NCBI GenBank assembly: GCA_951812805.1
Contig: CATOSZ010000004.1
Coordinates: 124,001 to 188,000, forward strand
Source of the DNA: an uncultured Alphaproteobacteria bacterium
GTDB lineage: Bacteria; Pseudomonadota; Alphaproteobacteria; GCA-2731375
Length of the DNA: 64,000 bases
Reading direction: 5' to 3'
The notes beneath the pieces were generated by a model that did no database searches, was not told where the DNA came from, and saw only the letters and a list, made by a program, of their open reading frames with translations. This document shows positions 48,069 through 57,501 of the stretch, in pieces. The first letter of the stretch is position 1, and the number at the start of each line of letters is the position of its first letter. A program made the position numbers and the translations under genes.

Positions 48069-49457
48069 TCAATCCGCCGGCAGCATCTTCCCCGGGTTCA
48101 TCAGGTTTTCCGGGTCGATCGCCTGCTTGACGGAGCGCATCACATCGACCGCATCGCCGTGCTCGGAACGCATGTACTTGATCTTGCCGAGGCCGATGCC
48201 GTGCTCGCCGGTACAAGTCCCCTCCATGGCCAGCGCCCGGTTGGCGAGCCGTTCGCAGAGCCATTCGAGCTCGCGCACCGCTTCCGTATCGTCCGGCTCG
48301 AAGGGCACGGCCAGGTGGAAATTGCCGTCGCCGACATGGCCGACGATCGGCGCCGTCAGGCTCGTCTGGGCGATGTCCGCGGTCGTCTCCATGATGCATT
48401 CGGTCAGGCGGCTGATCGGCACGCAGACGTCGGTCGCCAGGATGCGCCCGCCCGGCACCAGCGCCTTCACCGCATAGGCGACGTCATGGCGTGCCTGCCA
48501 CAGCGTCGTGCGCGCCTCCGGGGTCGAGGCCCATTGGAACTCGCCGCCGCCATATTCGCCGGCGATCTCGGAGAACAGCTCGACCTGTTCCGCGACGCCC
48601 GCCTCGGTGCCGTGGAATTCCAGGAAGAGCGTCGGCTCGACCGGATAGTCGAAGCCGGAATACTTGTTGATGACATCCATCTGCACGTCGTCGCAAAGCT
48701 CGATCCGGGCGACGGGGATGCCGCACTGGATGGTCATGATGACCGTGTCGACGGCACCGTCCAGGGTCTTGAACGGCACCACGGCGGCCGAGATCTGTTC
48801 CGGGATGCCGTGCAGGCGCACGGTGATCTCGGTGATCACGCCGAGCGTGCCTTCGGAGCCGACGAACAGCCGGGTGAGGTCGTAGCCCGCCGCCGACTTG
48901 CGGCTGCGCCTCGCGGTGCGGATGATCCGCCCGTCCGCCAGCACGACCTCCAGGCTCAGCACGTTCTCCCGCATGGTGCCGTAGCGCACCGCATTGGTGC
49001 CCGATGCCCGGGTCGCCGCCATGCCGCCGATCGAGGCGTCGGCGCCCGGATCGATCGGAAAGAACAAGCCCGTATCGCGCAGATACTCGTTCAGTTGCTT
49101 GCGGGTGATGCCCGGCTGGACCCGGCAGTCCATGTCCTCGGCGTTCACTTCCAGCACCTGGTTCATCTCCGCCATGTCGATGGAGACGCCGCCGTGCTTG
49201 GCCTGGATGTGGCCTTCGAGGGAGGTGCCCGTGCCGTAGGGGATCACCGGCGCGCCATGCCGGGCGCAGATCTTCACGATCGCCGACACTTCCTCGGTCG
49301 AGCGGGGAAAGCACACTGCGTCCGGCGGCATAGTTTCCATCCAGGCCTCGTCATGGCCGTGGGTATCGCGCATCGAGGGCGAAGTGGATACGCGATCGCC
49401 GAGCAGCTCGCGCAATTCATCGACGAGGGTTTCGACGTCCTGGACGGCGAGGCTCAT
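48069..49457 (-). CDS. D-lactate dehydrogenase-like FAD oxidase
   Basis: A 462-residue flavoprotein of the PCMH/FAD-linked oxidase C family (LDHD/DLD, GlcD-like). The FAD segment is PVIPYGTGTSLEGH and DPGADASIGGMAATRASGTN; the C-terminal metal/substrate part is APIVGHVGDGNFHLAV and TGEHGIGLGK. It oxidises D-2-hydroxyacids such as D-lactate, passing electrons to a cytochrome or quinone. Start 49457 follows CGGAGG; the longer frame is unsupported. The exact hydroxyacid is not determined. Confidence 0.88.
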   Translation of the reverse strand: MSLAVQDVETLVDELRELLGDRVSTSPSMRDTHGHDEAWMETMPPDAVCFPRSTEEVSAIVKICARHGAPVIPYGTGTSLEGHIQAKHGGVSIDMAEMNQVLEVNAEDMDCRVQPGITRKQLNEYLRDTGLFFPIDPGADASIGGMAATRASGTNAVRYGTMRENVLSLEVVLADGRIIRTARRSRKSAAGYDLTRLFVGSEGTLGVITEITVRLHGIPEQISAAVVPFKTLDGAVDTVIMTIQCGIPVARIELCDDVQMDVINKYSGFDYPVEPTLFLEFHGTEAGVAEQVELFSEIAGEYGGGEFQWASTPEARTTLWQARHDVAYAVKALVPGGRILATDVCVPISRLTECIMETTADIAQTSLTAPIVGHVGDGNFHLAVPFEPDDTEAVRELEWLCERLANRALAMEGTCTGEHGIGLGKIKYMRSEHGDAVDVMRSVKQAIDPENLMNPGKMLPAD

Positions 49458-49558
49458 GGCGGTATCCTCCGGTTGCGGGCATGGCCAATCTACGCGCTCG
49501 CGCGCTTTCACGGCAAGCGGCCTTGTACCATGCGGACACCCCACTATCATCGCCGGCC

Positions 49559-50083
49559 ATGAGCACCCTCTCGACCCCCTTCGATCCGGATCGCGAGACG
49601 CCGCCCGAAGCGCCGTTGGAGATCCACCGCGCCCGCGTCGTCCCGGAATGGATCGACTACAACGGGCATCTCAACGTCGGCTATTACGTCGTCGCCTTCG
49701 ATAAGGCGACGGACATGCTGCTCGACCTGTTCGATATCGGCGAGGCGCACGCGGCCCGGGCCCGCCAGGGCTGCTTCGTGCTGGAGACGCACGTCACCTA
49801 CGCGCAGGAGGTGGGCCTGGACGATCCGCTCCGCTTTACAGCCCAGATGCTCGACGCGGACGACAAGCGCCTCCACTTCTTCATCGAGATGCACCATCGC
49901 GAGGAAGGCTATCTCGCCGCCACCTCGGAGCAGATTGCCATGCTGGTCGACCTGGAGGCGCGCCGCAGCGTCGCCTTCCCCCCGCTCGCCGCGCGCCGTA
50001 TCGAAGCCCTCACCGCCGCCCACCGCGCGTTGCCCCGCCCGCCCCAGGCCGGCAGCCGGATCGCCATCCGGCGCAAGGGCTGA
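49559..50083 (+). CDS. Acyl-CoA thioesterase, 4HBT-like hotdog family
   Basis: A 174-residue single-hotdog protein. The signature WIDYNGHLNVGYYVVAFDKATD carries the catalytic Asp region of 4-hydroxybenzoyl-CoA-type thioesterases; FVLETHVTYAQEVGLDDPLRF is the second strand pattern. It lies five bases before an LLM oxidoreductase gene. It could act on carnitine-related or aromatic CoA esters; substrate not assigned. Start at 49559 keeps the family N-terminus. Confidence 0.8.
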   Translation: MSTLSTPFDPDRETPPEAPLEIHRARVVPEWIDYNGHLNVGYYVVAFDKATDMLLDLFDIGEAHAARARQGCFVLETHVTYAQEVGLDDPLRFTAQMLDADDKRLHFFIEMHHREEGYLAATSEQIAMLVDLEARRSVAFPPLAARRIEALTAAHRALPRPPQAGSRIAIRRKG

Positions 50084-50088
50084 GCGCC

Positions 50089-51162
50089 ATGCAACTCGGC
50101 CTTTTCATGATGCCGCTGCATCCCTCCTACCGGGAGATCGCGGACTGCTACGACCGGGATATCGCCCAGCTCGTCGCCGCCGACGGGCTTGGCTTCGCCG
50201 AGGCCTGGGTCGGCGAGCATTTCACCGAGAAATGGGAAAACGCCCCGGCCCCCGACCTGCTCATCGCGAAGGCCCTGGCGCTTACCGAAAACATCCGGCT
50301 CGGCACCGGCGTCACCCTGCTCGGCATGCACGAGCCGGTCTATCTCGCCCATCGCCTGGCCATGCTCGACCATTTGGCGCGCGGGCGCTTTCAGTGGGGC
50401 ATCGGCCTCGGCGGCATCCCGAGCGACATGGAGCTGATGGGGCTGGAGCCAAGCGAAGCGCGCAGCCGGGCGGCGGAAGCGCTCGACGTCATCCTCGGCC
50501 TCTGGGAAAGCGAAGGTGTATTCCGCCACACGGGCACGCATTTCCGCGTCGAGACGCCGGAACTCGATCCCATCACCGAACGCGGATTCCATATGAAACC
50601 GCTGCAACGCCCGCATCCGCCGATCGCCGTCGCGGCCAGCACGCCGCAGTCCAACTCGCTGCGCCTCGCCGGCGCGCGCGGCTGGTCGGCGATGTCGAGC
50701 GCGATCCTCTCCGCCAGCCACCTGCCGGGTCATTGGGCGACGGTGGCGGCGGGCGCGGCCGAGGCGGGACGGACGGCCGAGCGCCGGCAATGGCGGATCG
50801 CCCGCGACATCTTCGTCGGCCCGACGCGAGCGCTGGCGCGCGAGCGCGCCCATGCCACGCTCGGCCGCAACTACGACGTCCACCAGCAGCCGAGCCGCGC
50901 CGGCACCTGGCAGATCCAGGCCTGCAAGCTGGATCCCGAGATGCCGGACGCGGCGGTCGACGCCGACTATTTGATGGAAAACATCTGGATCGTCGGCGAT
51001 CCCGACGAATGCGCCGCCAAGATCCGCGCCCTCCACGAGGCGGTCGGCGGCTTCGGCACCCTGCTGGCGATCACCGCGGATTCCGACGACGCCGCCTGGG
51101 ACCACGAAAGCCTGCGCCTGCTGGCCGAGGAGGTCGGCCCGCGCATCGCCGATCTCGGCTGA
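50089..51162 (+). CDS. LLM-class flavin-dependent oxidoreductase
   Basis: A 357-residue bacterial-luciferase-like TIM-barrel monooxygenase. It begins MQLGLFMMPLHPS and shows AEAWVGEHFTEKWENAPAPD, GTGVTLLGMHEPVYLAHRLAMLDHLARGRF and FHMKPLQRPHPPIAV, all typical of FMN-dependent class members. Would need a flavin reductase. Probably co-transcribed with the thioesterase. Substrate unknown. Confidence 0.87.
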   Translation: MQLGLFMMPLHPSYREIADCYDRDIAQLVAADGLGFAEAWVGEHFTEKWENAPAPDLLIAKALALTENIRLGTGVTLLGMHEPVYLAHRLAMLDHLARGRFQWGIGLGGIPSDMELMGLEPSEARSRAAEALDVILGLWESEGVFRHTGTHFRVETPELDPITERGFHMKPLQRPHPPIAVAASTPQSNSLRLAGARGWSAMSSAILSASHLPGHWATVAAGAAEAGRTAERRQWRIARDIFVGPTRALARERAHATLGRNYDVHQQPSRAGTWQIQACKLDPEMPDAAVDADYLMENIWIVGDPDECAAKIRALHEAVGGFGTLLAITADSDDAAWDHESLRLLAEEVGPRIADLG

Positions 51163-51169
51163 ACCGCAC

Positions 51170-51829
51170 TCAACCGCGCTTCGGCCCGTAGCCCTTGAAC
51201 AGATTGACGTTGCGTTCGATCTCCGCCTCGTCCAGCAGGACCGGCCCGCCGATGGTGAGCGAGAGCAGATACTGCCGGGCCAGCGTCTCCAGCTCGACCG
51301 CCAGCCACATCGCCTTCGCCAGATCGGCGCCGGTCGCCAGAATGCCGTGATTGGCCATCAGGCAACAGGTCCGCTCCTCGAGCGCCGTAAGGACGTTCTT
51401 CGAAAGCTCTGCCGTGCCGAAGGTGGCATAGGCTGCGCAGCGGACCGATGGGCCGCCGGCCGCCGCGATCATGTAGTGCGCGGCCGGGATGTCGCGCCGG
51501 GCCATCGCCAGGGCGGTCGCGTAGGGCGGATGGGCATGCACGACGGCGCCGACCTCAGGGCGGGCGCGCAGGATGTCGTGGTGGATGCGCCACTCGCTCG
51601 ACGGTTTGTGGGCGCCTTTCGGCGGGCGCGGCGCGGCGGTGAGCGGCAAGGGCACGATGTCCGCGGGACGCATGTCCGCGGCCGGGATGCCGGACGGCGT
51701 GACGAGCAGACGATCGTCGCACCGCGCGCCGATATTGCCCGACGTGCCCTGGTTGATGCCGAGGCGCCCAAGCTCGCCCATCGCCTCGACGATGGCCGCG
51801 CGCAGGCGCTGCTCGGCCCGGGTGGTCAT
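51170..51829 (-). CDS. Class II aldolase/adducin family protein
   Basis: A 219-residue zinc-dependent class II aldolase-fold protein. GTSGNIGARCDDRLLVTPSGIP is the phosphate-binding region and VVHAHPPYATALAMA carries two zinc histidines; a third fits NHGILATGAD. Last gene of a five-gene operon headed by the SDR gene, coupled to hyuB by a four-base overlap. It could be a sugar-phosphate aldolase or a decarboxylase; the context does not decide. Confidence 0.85.
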   Translation of the reverse strand: MTTRAEQRLRAAIVEAMGELGRLGINQGTSGNIGARCDDRLLVTPSGIPAADMRPADIVPLPLTAAPRPPKGAHKPSSEWRIHHDILRARPEVGAVVHAHPPYATALAMARRDIPAAHYMIAAAGGPSVRCAAYATFGTAELSKNVLTALEERTCCLMANHGILATGADLAKAMWLAVELETLARQYLLSLTIGGPVLLDEAEIERNVNLFKGYGPKRG

Positions 51830-53550
51830 TCGTCGATGGCCGGCGGTTCGATCCCATAGGCCGCGCGAACGCCCTCCGCCGTGACGTAACCATCGCGCAG
51901 GTCGTCCCGCAACGCTGCCGGATCACGCTCCGCCGCCGGGCCGTAGCCGCCGGAGCCGGGCGCGCTGTAGACCACGCGGGCGCCGGCCATCGCCGTGAAC
52001 GGCCCTTTGGAGTTGAGCCGTGTCTCCCCGCCGTTGGGGTCCAGCAGGACGATCTCGGCCGCCGCTCCCGCCCCGCCGCCGGCGAGCCCGAAGGGGGCGG
52101 CCAGCGTACGCTCGCAGCAGACGCTGGCCGCCGCGTCGCTGCCCAGCACCCGGGTGATCCGCCGCGTGCCGAGGCCGCCGCGAAACCGTCCGGCGCCGCC
52201 CGAATCCGGGATCAGCTCATAGGCCTCGACCCGGACCGGGAAGCTCATCTCCAGCACCTCGATCGGGGTGTTCATGGTGTTGGCGATACCGCTCGCCAGG
52301 GCGTTGATGCCGTCCTTGGTCGGCCGCGCGCCGAAGCCGCCCTTCAGGGTTTCGTAGCTGACATAGCCCTGGCCGGTGCGGTAGTCGTTACCGCCCAGCG
52401 TCAAAATAGCCGAGGTGCCCTGGCTGCAGGCCATGACGCTGTCGGGCGCGATCTCCGCCATGGCGGCGAAGAACATGTCGGACGCCCGGTGCCCGACCTC
52501 GTGGTTGGCGTAGACGACGGAGGCCGGCAGGGTCGCGTGCATCACGCAGCCGGGCGGCGCCGTCACCGTCACCGGACGCCAGCAGCCCGAGTTCGGCGGG
52601 ATCACGTTCGCCGGATCGGCCAGCATCTTGACCGAGGTGAAGACGCCCGACGCGGTCACCGCCAGCGGCGCGTTCATCGGCCCCTGGGTCTGGGGATCGG
52701 AGCCTGCGAAATCGACAAGCAGCTCGTCGCCCTGTTTCTCGACCCGGATGCGAACGCGGATCGGCGCGTCGTTGCCCTCCTCGTCGTCCAGCACGCCGTC
52801 GCCGTCCATCAGTTCCTCGAACCGGCCCTCGCCGTCGGCGAGGCGGGCAAGCGCCTGGCGCATCATGGCCTCGGAATAGTCCATGACGTCGGCCATGATG
52901 CCGCGCAACACATCGCCGCCATGCTTGCGGGCCAGCACCGCCAATCGCTCCGCGCCGCGGCGGTTGGCCGCGACCTGGGCGCGCAGGTCGCCACGCCGTT
53001 CCTCGGGCGTGCGGACATTGGCGAAGATCACGGCATCGATGTCGGGGTTGATCTCGCCCGCGATCATCAGCCGGACCGGTGGCAGGCGCAGCCCCTCGCC
53101 ATAAATGTCCGTCGCCGCGCCGTAGCTGCCGGGCGTGCCGCCGCCGATATCCGGCCAGTGCGCGCGCACGCAGGCATAGCCGAGCAGGCCGCCCGCGTCG
53201 TCGAAGGCGGGCGTCACCACGTTCACGTCCGGCAGGTGGCTGCCGCCGAAATAGGGATCGTTGTGGATGAAGACGTCGCCAGGCGCCGGGTCCGGCCAGG
53301 CCTGGACCACCGCCTTCACGCTGTCCGGCATGGAGCCGAGATGGATCGGCAGGTCCGGGCCTTGCGCCACCATCGCGCCCGCCGCGTCGAAGATGCCGCA
53401 GGAATAGTCGCCGGCCACCTTCAGGATCGGCGAATAGGCGGTCTTGGCCAGCACCACCTTCATCTCCTCGGCCGCGGAATAGAGGCTGTTCTTCACCACC
53501 TCGAAGGTCGCGGCATCGACGCTCGGCCGAAAGGGTTTGGCTTCACTCAT
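51826..53550 (-). CDS. Hydantoinase B/oxoprolinase-family subunit
   Basis: A 574-residue HyuB-type subunit. Conserved segments: FEVVKNSLYSAAEEMKVVL, PGDVFIHNDPYFGGSHLPDV (metal-site region), RAHWPDIGGGTPGSYG and PPNSGCWRPVTVTAPPGC. It works with HyuA as an ATP-dependent cyclic-amide hydrolase, or as an acetone/acetophenone carboxylase-like enzyme. The start shares one base with the hyuA stop. Confidence 0.9.
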   Translation of the reverse strand: MSEAKPFRPSVDAATFEVVKNSLYSAAEEMKVVLAKTAYSPILKVAGDYSCGIFDAAGAMVAQGPDLPIHLGSMPDSVKAVVQAWPDPAPGDVFIHNDPYFGGSHLPDVNVVTPAFDDAGGLLGYACVRAHWPDIGGGTPGSYGAATDIYGEGLRLPPVRLMIAGEINPDIDAVIFANVRTPEERRGDLRAQVAANRRGAERLAVLARKHGGDVLRGIMADVMDYSEAMMRQALARLADGEGRFEELMDGDGVLDDEEGNDAPIRVRIRVEKQGDELLVDFAGSDPQTQGPMNAPLAVTASGVFTSVKMLADPANVIPPNSGCWRPVTVTAPPGCVMHATLPASVVYANHEVGHRASDMFFAAMAEIAPDSVMACSQGTSAILTLGGNDYRTGQGYVSYETLKGGFGARPTKDGINALASGIANTMNTPIEVLEMSFPVRVEAYELIPDSGGAGRFRGGLGTRRITRVLGSDAAASVCCERTLAAPFGLAGGGAGAAAEIVLLDPNGGETRLNSKGPFTAMAGARVVYSAPGSGGYGPAAERDPAALRDDLRDGYVTAEGVRAAYGIEPPAIDE

Positions 53551-55592
53551 CACTCTCGCTCCATCATCACGAAGCCCTGGCGATCGGCTTCGGCCCGCCA
53601 ACCGGGCGGCACCACGGTCGTGCAATCGAGGGCCTGCAGCACCGCCGGTCCGGCGACGCTTTCGCCCGGGCCCAGGCTCTCGCGCCGGGCGATCTCCGCC
53701 TCGACGGCGCCGCTGCCGGGGAAGACCAGGGTGCGCCGGCCCAGCCGTTCGATGCCGCCGCCCGGCGCGCCGACATCGATGGAATCGAGCGCGCCGATCG
53801 CCGACAGACGGATATTGACCATCTGCACGTCCTCCTCCGGGTTCGAATGGCCGTAGGTCGCCTTGTGCTTGGCATGGAACTCGCCCGCGAGCGCCGCCAG
53901 CGCCGGGTCGGAGATCTCGCCTTCGGGCAGCGCCACGGTCAACTCGTAGGCCTGGCGGGGATAGCGCAGGTCGGCCTGACGCTCGATCCGCCAGCGTGTG
54001 GGCTCGATCCCGGTCGCGGCGAGCATGGCGCGGGCCGCCGCCTCCATCTCGGCGAAGCCGGCCGCCAACGCCGGCCGGTCGAGGCCGGAGAGGCGGGCAT
54101 AGAAGGTCCGCGCATAGTCCCGGCGCAGATCCGTCGCCACCAGGCCGAGGGCGGAGAAGCCACCGGCGATCGGCGGCACGATGACGCGCGGCACCTCCAG
54201 CTCCGCCGCCAGCGCCGCCGCATGCACCGGCCCGGCGCCGCCGAAGGCGATCAGCGCGAACTCCCGCGCGTCATGGCCGCGGGCGACGGAGACGATGCGC
54301 AGCGCTTCCGCCATCGCGTTGTTGACGACATTGATTATGCCGAGTGCTGCCTCCTCGACCGAGAGGCCGAGGGGTTCGGCGAGCTTGCCGGCGATGGCGC
54401 TGCGCGCCGCCTCGATATCGACGGCGAGGCCGCCGCCGAGGAGGTGGCCGGGGTCGGTCACCGTCGGCTCGGTCCCGCCGGCGCCGTAGCAGACCGGGCC
54501 CGGCTCCGCGCCCGCGCTGCGCGGGCCGACCTTCAGCGCGCCGCCCGGATCGATCCAGGCGATGGAGCCGCCGCCAGCGCTGACCTCGGCGAGGTCGATG
54601 ACCGGGACGCGGATCGGATGGCCGGTACCATGCAGCCAGCGGCTGGCGTTGCCCTCGCCGCCGACCTCGTACTCGGACGTGGTCTCGATGGCGCCGTCCT
54701 CGATCAGGCTGGCCTTTGCGGTCGTCCCGCCCATGTCGAAGGACAGCAGATTGCGCTCACCCAATTGCCGGCCGACGGCGGCGGCGGCGACGACGCCCGC
54801 CGCCGGGCCGCTCTCCACCGCCATCGCCGGCATGCGCAGCACCTCAGCCACCTCCAGCACGCCGCCGCTCGACGCCATGACGCGCAGGCCGGGCAGGCCG
54901 AGGGCATCCACCGCTTCGGCGATGCGTTCGAGGTAGGAGGCCAGGATCGGTCCGACATAGGCACAGACCGCGGTGGTGCTGGCGCGCTCGAACTCGCGGA
55001 TTTCCGGCAGCACCTCGGAGGAGACGAAAATCGGCACGTCGGGCAGCTCGGCGCGCAGCCGGGCCGCGACGCGGGCTTCGTGATCGCCGTTCAGGAAGGA
55101 ATAGAGGAAGCTCACCGCCACCGCCTCGACCTCGGCCGCGCGCAGTGCCGCGACGATATCGTCGATCTCATCCTCGGCGAGGGGCGTTACCACCTCCCCT
55201 TGCGCGTCCAGACGCTCGGTGATCTCGAGGCGCCGATGGCGCGGCACCAGGACGTCGGGCGGATCCTGGAACAAATCGTAGAGGTCGCTGCGGGCGGAGC
55301 GGCGCAGCTCCAGCAGGTCGCGAAAGCCCCGGGTCGAGATCAGCGCCGTGCGCGCACCCTTCGATTCCAGCAGCGCGTTGGTCACCACCGTGGTCGCGTG
55401 ACTGAGGAAGGAGATGGCGTCAGGCGCAATGGCGTTCTGCGCCAACGCCGTCTCGATCGCCGTCATCACGCCCGCCGCGAGGTCGCGCGGCGTGGTCGAG
55501 ACCTTGGCGATGGCGATCCGCCCGCCGCCTTCTTCCACCAGGGCGACGTCAGTGAACGTGCCGCCGATATCGACTCCGATCCGCCAGCCCAT
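53550..55592 (-). CDS. Hydantoinase A/oxoprolinase-family subunit
   Basis: A 680-residue ASKHA-fold ATPase subunit. The N-terminal phosphate-binding RIGVDIGGTFTDVALVEEG, SHATTVVTNALLESKGA and LLSFDMGGTTAKASLIEDG are characteristic. The central GNASRWLHGTGHPIRVPVID and ISAGGGSIAWID-like region (SAGGGSIAWIDPGG) follow. Partner of the HyuB subunit. Whether it hydrolyses hydantoins, 5-oxoproline or another lactam cannot be read from sequence. Confidence 0.9.
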   Translation of the reverse strand: MGWRIGVDIGGTFTDVALVEEGGGRIAIAKVSTTPRDLAAGVMTAIETALAQNAIAPDAISFLSHATTVVTNALLESKGARTALISTRGFRDLLELRRSARSDLYDLFQDPPDVLVPRHRRLEITERLDAQGEVVTPLAEDEIDDIVAALRAAEVEAVAVSFLYSFLNGDHEARVAARLRAELPDVPIFVSSEVLPEIREFERASTTAVCAYVGPILASYLERIAEAVDALGLPGLRVMASSGGVLEVAEVLRMPAMAVESGPAAGVVAAAAVGRQLGERNLLSFDMGGTTAKASLIEDGAIETTSEYEVGGEGNASRWLHGTGHPIRVPVIDLAEVSAGGGSIAWIDPGGALKVGPRSAGAEPGPVCYGAGGTEPTVTDPGHLLGGGLAVDIEAARSAIAGKLAEPLGLSVEEAALGIINVVNNAMAEALRIVSVARGHDAREFALIAFGGAGPVHAAALAAELEVPRVIVPPIAGGFSALGLVATDLRRDYARTFYARLSGLDRPALAAGFAEMEAAARAMLAATGIEPTRWRIERQADLRYPRQAYELTVALPEGEISDPALAALAGEFHAKHKATYGHSNPEEDVQMVNIRLSAIGALDSIDVGAPGGGIERLGRRTLVFPGSGAVEAEIARRESLGPGESVAGPAVLQALDCTTVVPPGWRAEADRQGFVMMERE

Positions 55593-55595
55593 CGC

Positions 55596-56147
55596 CTAGG
55601 CCGCCGGCAGGGGGAATTTGTCGAGATAGACCTGGTATTCCGGCTCGACGTCGATTTCCAGGCTCGCCAGGATGCGGACCAGGCCGCAATAGGTGCCGAT
55701 GATCACGACCAGATCGACCATCCGCTCGTGATCGAAATGGCCGGCGAGCGCATCGTAGGTCACCCGGTCCAACGCGCCCGCGTCGGCCATCTGCCGGGCA
55801 CCGTCGACCACCAGCCGCTCGACCTCGCCCAGGCCGTGGTCGCGGCCCTCGTTGAAGGCGATCAGGTCGCGGATGTCGTCCTCGGTAACGCCGAAGTCGA
55901 GGCAGAGCTTCAGGTGATGGCTGTATTCATAGGGGCTGCGGGCGCTGTAGCCGACCTGCAGGATCGCCAGCTCGCGCAGGCGCGGGTCCAGCCGGCTGCC
56001 GAAGCGGATCCAGTTGGTGAACTGCTGGAAGTGGACATTGCCCTCGACGCTGTGGCTGAGCGCGCGGGTGAGGTTGATGTTCCGCTTCAAGAGATACCGC
56101 TTGTCCTCGGGCAGGTCGGCGGGATCGTTGTAGGGCAGACGGGCCAT
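55596..56147 (-). CDS. Carboxymuconolactone decarboxylase family protein
   Basis: A 183-residue AhpD/CMD-fold protein. The segment RELAILQVGYSARSPYEYSHHLKLC matches the CMD type with YE-x-SHH rather than the CxxC of AhpD peroxidases, so a peroxidase role is unlikely. It may act as a decarboxylase or binding protein in the same pathway. It lies three bases before hyuA and 21 after the SDR gene. Confidence 0.82.
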   Translation of the reverse strand: MARLPYNDPADLPEDKRYLLKRNINLTRALSHSVEGNVHFQQFTNWIRFGSRLDPRLRELAILQVGYSARSPYEYSHHLKLCLDFGVTEDDIRDLIAFNEGRDHGLGEVERLVVDGARQMADAGALDRVTYDALAGHFDHERMVDLVVIIGTYCGLVRILASLEIDVEPEYQVYLDKFPLPAA

Positions 56148-56168
56148 GGGGTGGTTCCTTCTCTGAGG

Positions 56169-56978
56169 CTAGCGCTGGTCGTGGGAGCGGGCGGGTCCGA
56201 CGATGGTGGCCCCGCCGTCGACCACCAGGGTCTGGCCGGTGATGTAGCGGGCCCGCTCGGAACAGAGGAAGAGGACGGCGTTGCCGATGTCCCAGCCGGT
56301 CCCCTCGCGCCCGAGGACGGAGGCGGCGCGGCGCTTGTCGCGGGTCTCTTCCGTCATGCCGCCGTCGTAGACCATAGGCGTGTAGACCGGGCCCGGCGCC
56401 ACGCAGTTCACGCGAATGCCGTCGGGGCCGTGGTCGACGGCCATGGCGCGGGTGAGCGCGATCACCGCCCCCTTCGAGGTCGTATAGGCGGTGAGGCCGC
56501 GCGGGCGCAGCGCCGAGATCGAGGAGATGTTGACGATGGCGCCGCCGTCGCCCGACGCGATCATCGCCGGAATGGCATGCTTGGACGCGAGGAACATGCC
56601 GGTGACGTTGACGTCCATCAGGTGTTTCCAGGCGGCCTCGTCCTGCTCGACGACGCTGCCCTTGGCGGAGATGCCGATGTTGTTGTCCAGCACGTCGAGC
56701 CGGCCGTAGCGCGACACGGCGTTGGCCACCATCTCGGCACAGGACTCGGAACTGGTGGCGTCCGCCGCGCAGGCACTCGCCACCCCGCCGGCCTCTTCGA
56801 TCATCGCCACGGTGGCTTCCGCATTGGCCAGCACCGTGTCGGCGACCAGCACGCGCGCACCAGCGCGGGCCAGCAGGATCGCGGCGGCCCGGCCGTTGCC
56901 GATACCCTCGCCCCGGCTGCCGCCGCCGAGGACGATTGCCACCTTGCCGTCGAGCCCCATGTCCGCCGCATCGTCCAT
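56169..56978 (-). CDS. SDR-family oxidoreductase
   Basis: A 269-residue short-chain dehydrogenase. NAD-binding GGGSRGEGIGNGRAAAI (a variant of TGxxxGIG), DNNIGISAKG in place of the usual NNAG, and the catalytic Ser/Tyr/Lys in NISSISALRPRGLTAYTTSKGAV. First gene of the five-gene operon; the substrate is presumably an intermediate of that pathway. Confidence 0.88.
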   Translation of the reverse strand: MDDAADMGLDGKVAIVLGGGSRGEGIGNGRAAAILLARAGARVLVADTVLANAEATVAMIEEAGGVASACAADATSSESCAEMVANAVSRYGRLDVLDNNIGISAKGSVVEQDEAAWKHLMDVNVTGMFLASKHAIPAMIASGDGGAIVNISSISALRPRGLTAYTTSKGAVIALTRAMAVDHGPDGIRVNCVAPGPVYTPMVYDGGMTEETRDKRRAASVLGREGTGWDIGNAVLFLCSERARYITGQTLVVDGGATIVGPARSHDQR

Positions 56979-57089
56979 GTCGCGTTCTCCCCCTGAAAAT
57001 TGGTTCCGGAGTATCGACGGCGGGTGGGAGCGGCGTCAACGCGAGCCGGGCAACGGGCCGAATTCTAAGACGACATTTATTCAATGCAA

Positions 57090-57106
57090 TCGTTGACAAA
57101 CAACGA
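57090..57106. promoter_or_regulatory. Dyad overlapping the -35 of the arsR-DUF899 promoter
   Basis: Perfect 6-base arms TCGTTG and CAACGA with spacer ACAAA. It covers the TTGACA at 57093-57098. Confidence 0.55.
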
Positions 57107-57121
57107 ATAGACTGATATTCA
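57093..57121 (+). promoter_or_regulatory. Promoter of arsR-DUF899 operon, near-leaderless
   Basis: Consensus TTGACA (57093-57098), 17-base spacer, TATTCA (57116-57121). The GTG start at 57130 lies about nine bases beyond the -10, leaving almost no leader and no ribosome binding site. Confidence 0.65.
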
Positions 57122-57138
57122 ATAATTATGTGAATATC
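57114..57138. promoter_or_regulatory. Second ArsR-type operator over the -10 and start codon
   Basis: Perfect inverted repeat GATATTCA (57114-57121) and TGAATATC (57131-57138), nine-base spacer. It shares the GATATT half-site with the operator at 44076-44095. Confidence 0.65.
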
Positions 57139-57501
57139 GAGACAACGACATCGGACGACGACCCACGAGCCGAGCGGGACCGGCTCGACGCGATTTTCTC
57201 CGCCCTGTCGGACGCCACGCGGCGGGACATTCTGGAATTGCTGGCCGGCGAGAGCCTTCTGGTGTCCGAAGTCGCGGCGCATTTTCCGATCTCGCTGCAG
57301 GCCGTCTCGCGCCATCTGCATGTGCTGGTCGCGGCCGGCCTCGTCACCCAGACCCGCAGTGGACGGATCAGCCGCTGTTCGCTGAACGCCGATCCGATCA
57401 TCCCGGCCGCCATCTGGATTAACCGCTATTCGAAGTATTGGCAGGAGCAGTTCGACGAACTCGCCGCCTGGCTCGACCGCATGGAAGGAGATACCCGGTG
57501 A
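57130..57501 (+). CDS. ArsR-family transcriptional regulator
   Basis: A 123-residue winged-helix regulator. The recognition helix is in PISLQAVSRHLHVL, preceded by FSALSDATRRDILELL. No vicinal cysteine pair is seen, so metal sensing is unlikely; it resembles the ArsR types paired with DUF899 or SRPBCC genes. Starts GTG with almost no leader. Overlaps the next gene by four bases (GTGA), so it probably autoregulates that pair through the two dyads upstream. Confidence 0.85.
   Translation: MNIETTTSDDDPRAERDRLDAIFSALSDATRRDILELLAGESLLVSEVAAHFPISLQAVSRHLHVLVAAGLVTQTRSGRISRCSLNADPIIPAAIWINRYSKYWQEQFDELAAWLDRMEGDTR

Noticed and set aside
53847..56996. A 1049-residue open frame antisense to hyuA, CMD and SDR genes
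   Set aside because: Shadow of three convincing genes on the other strand.
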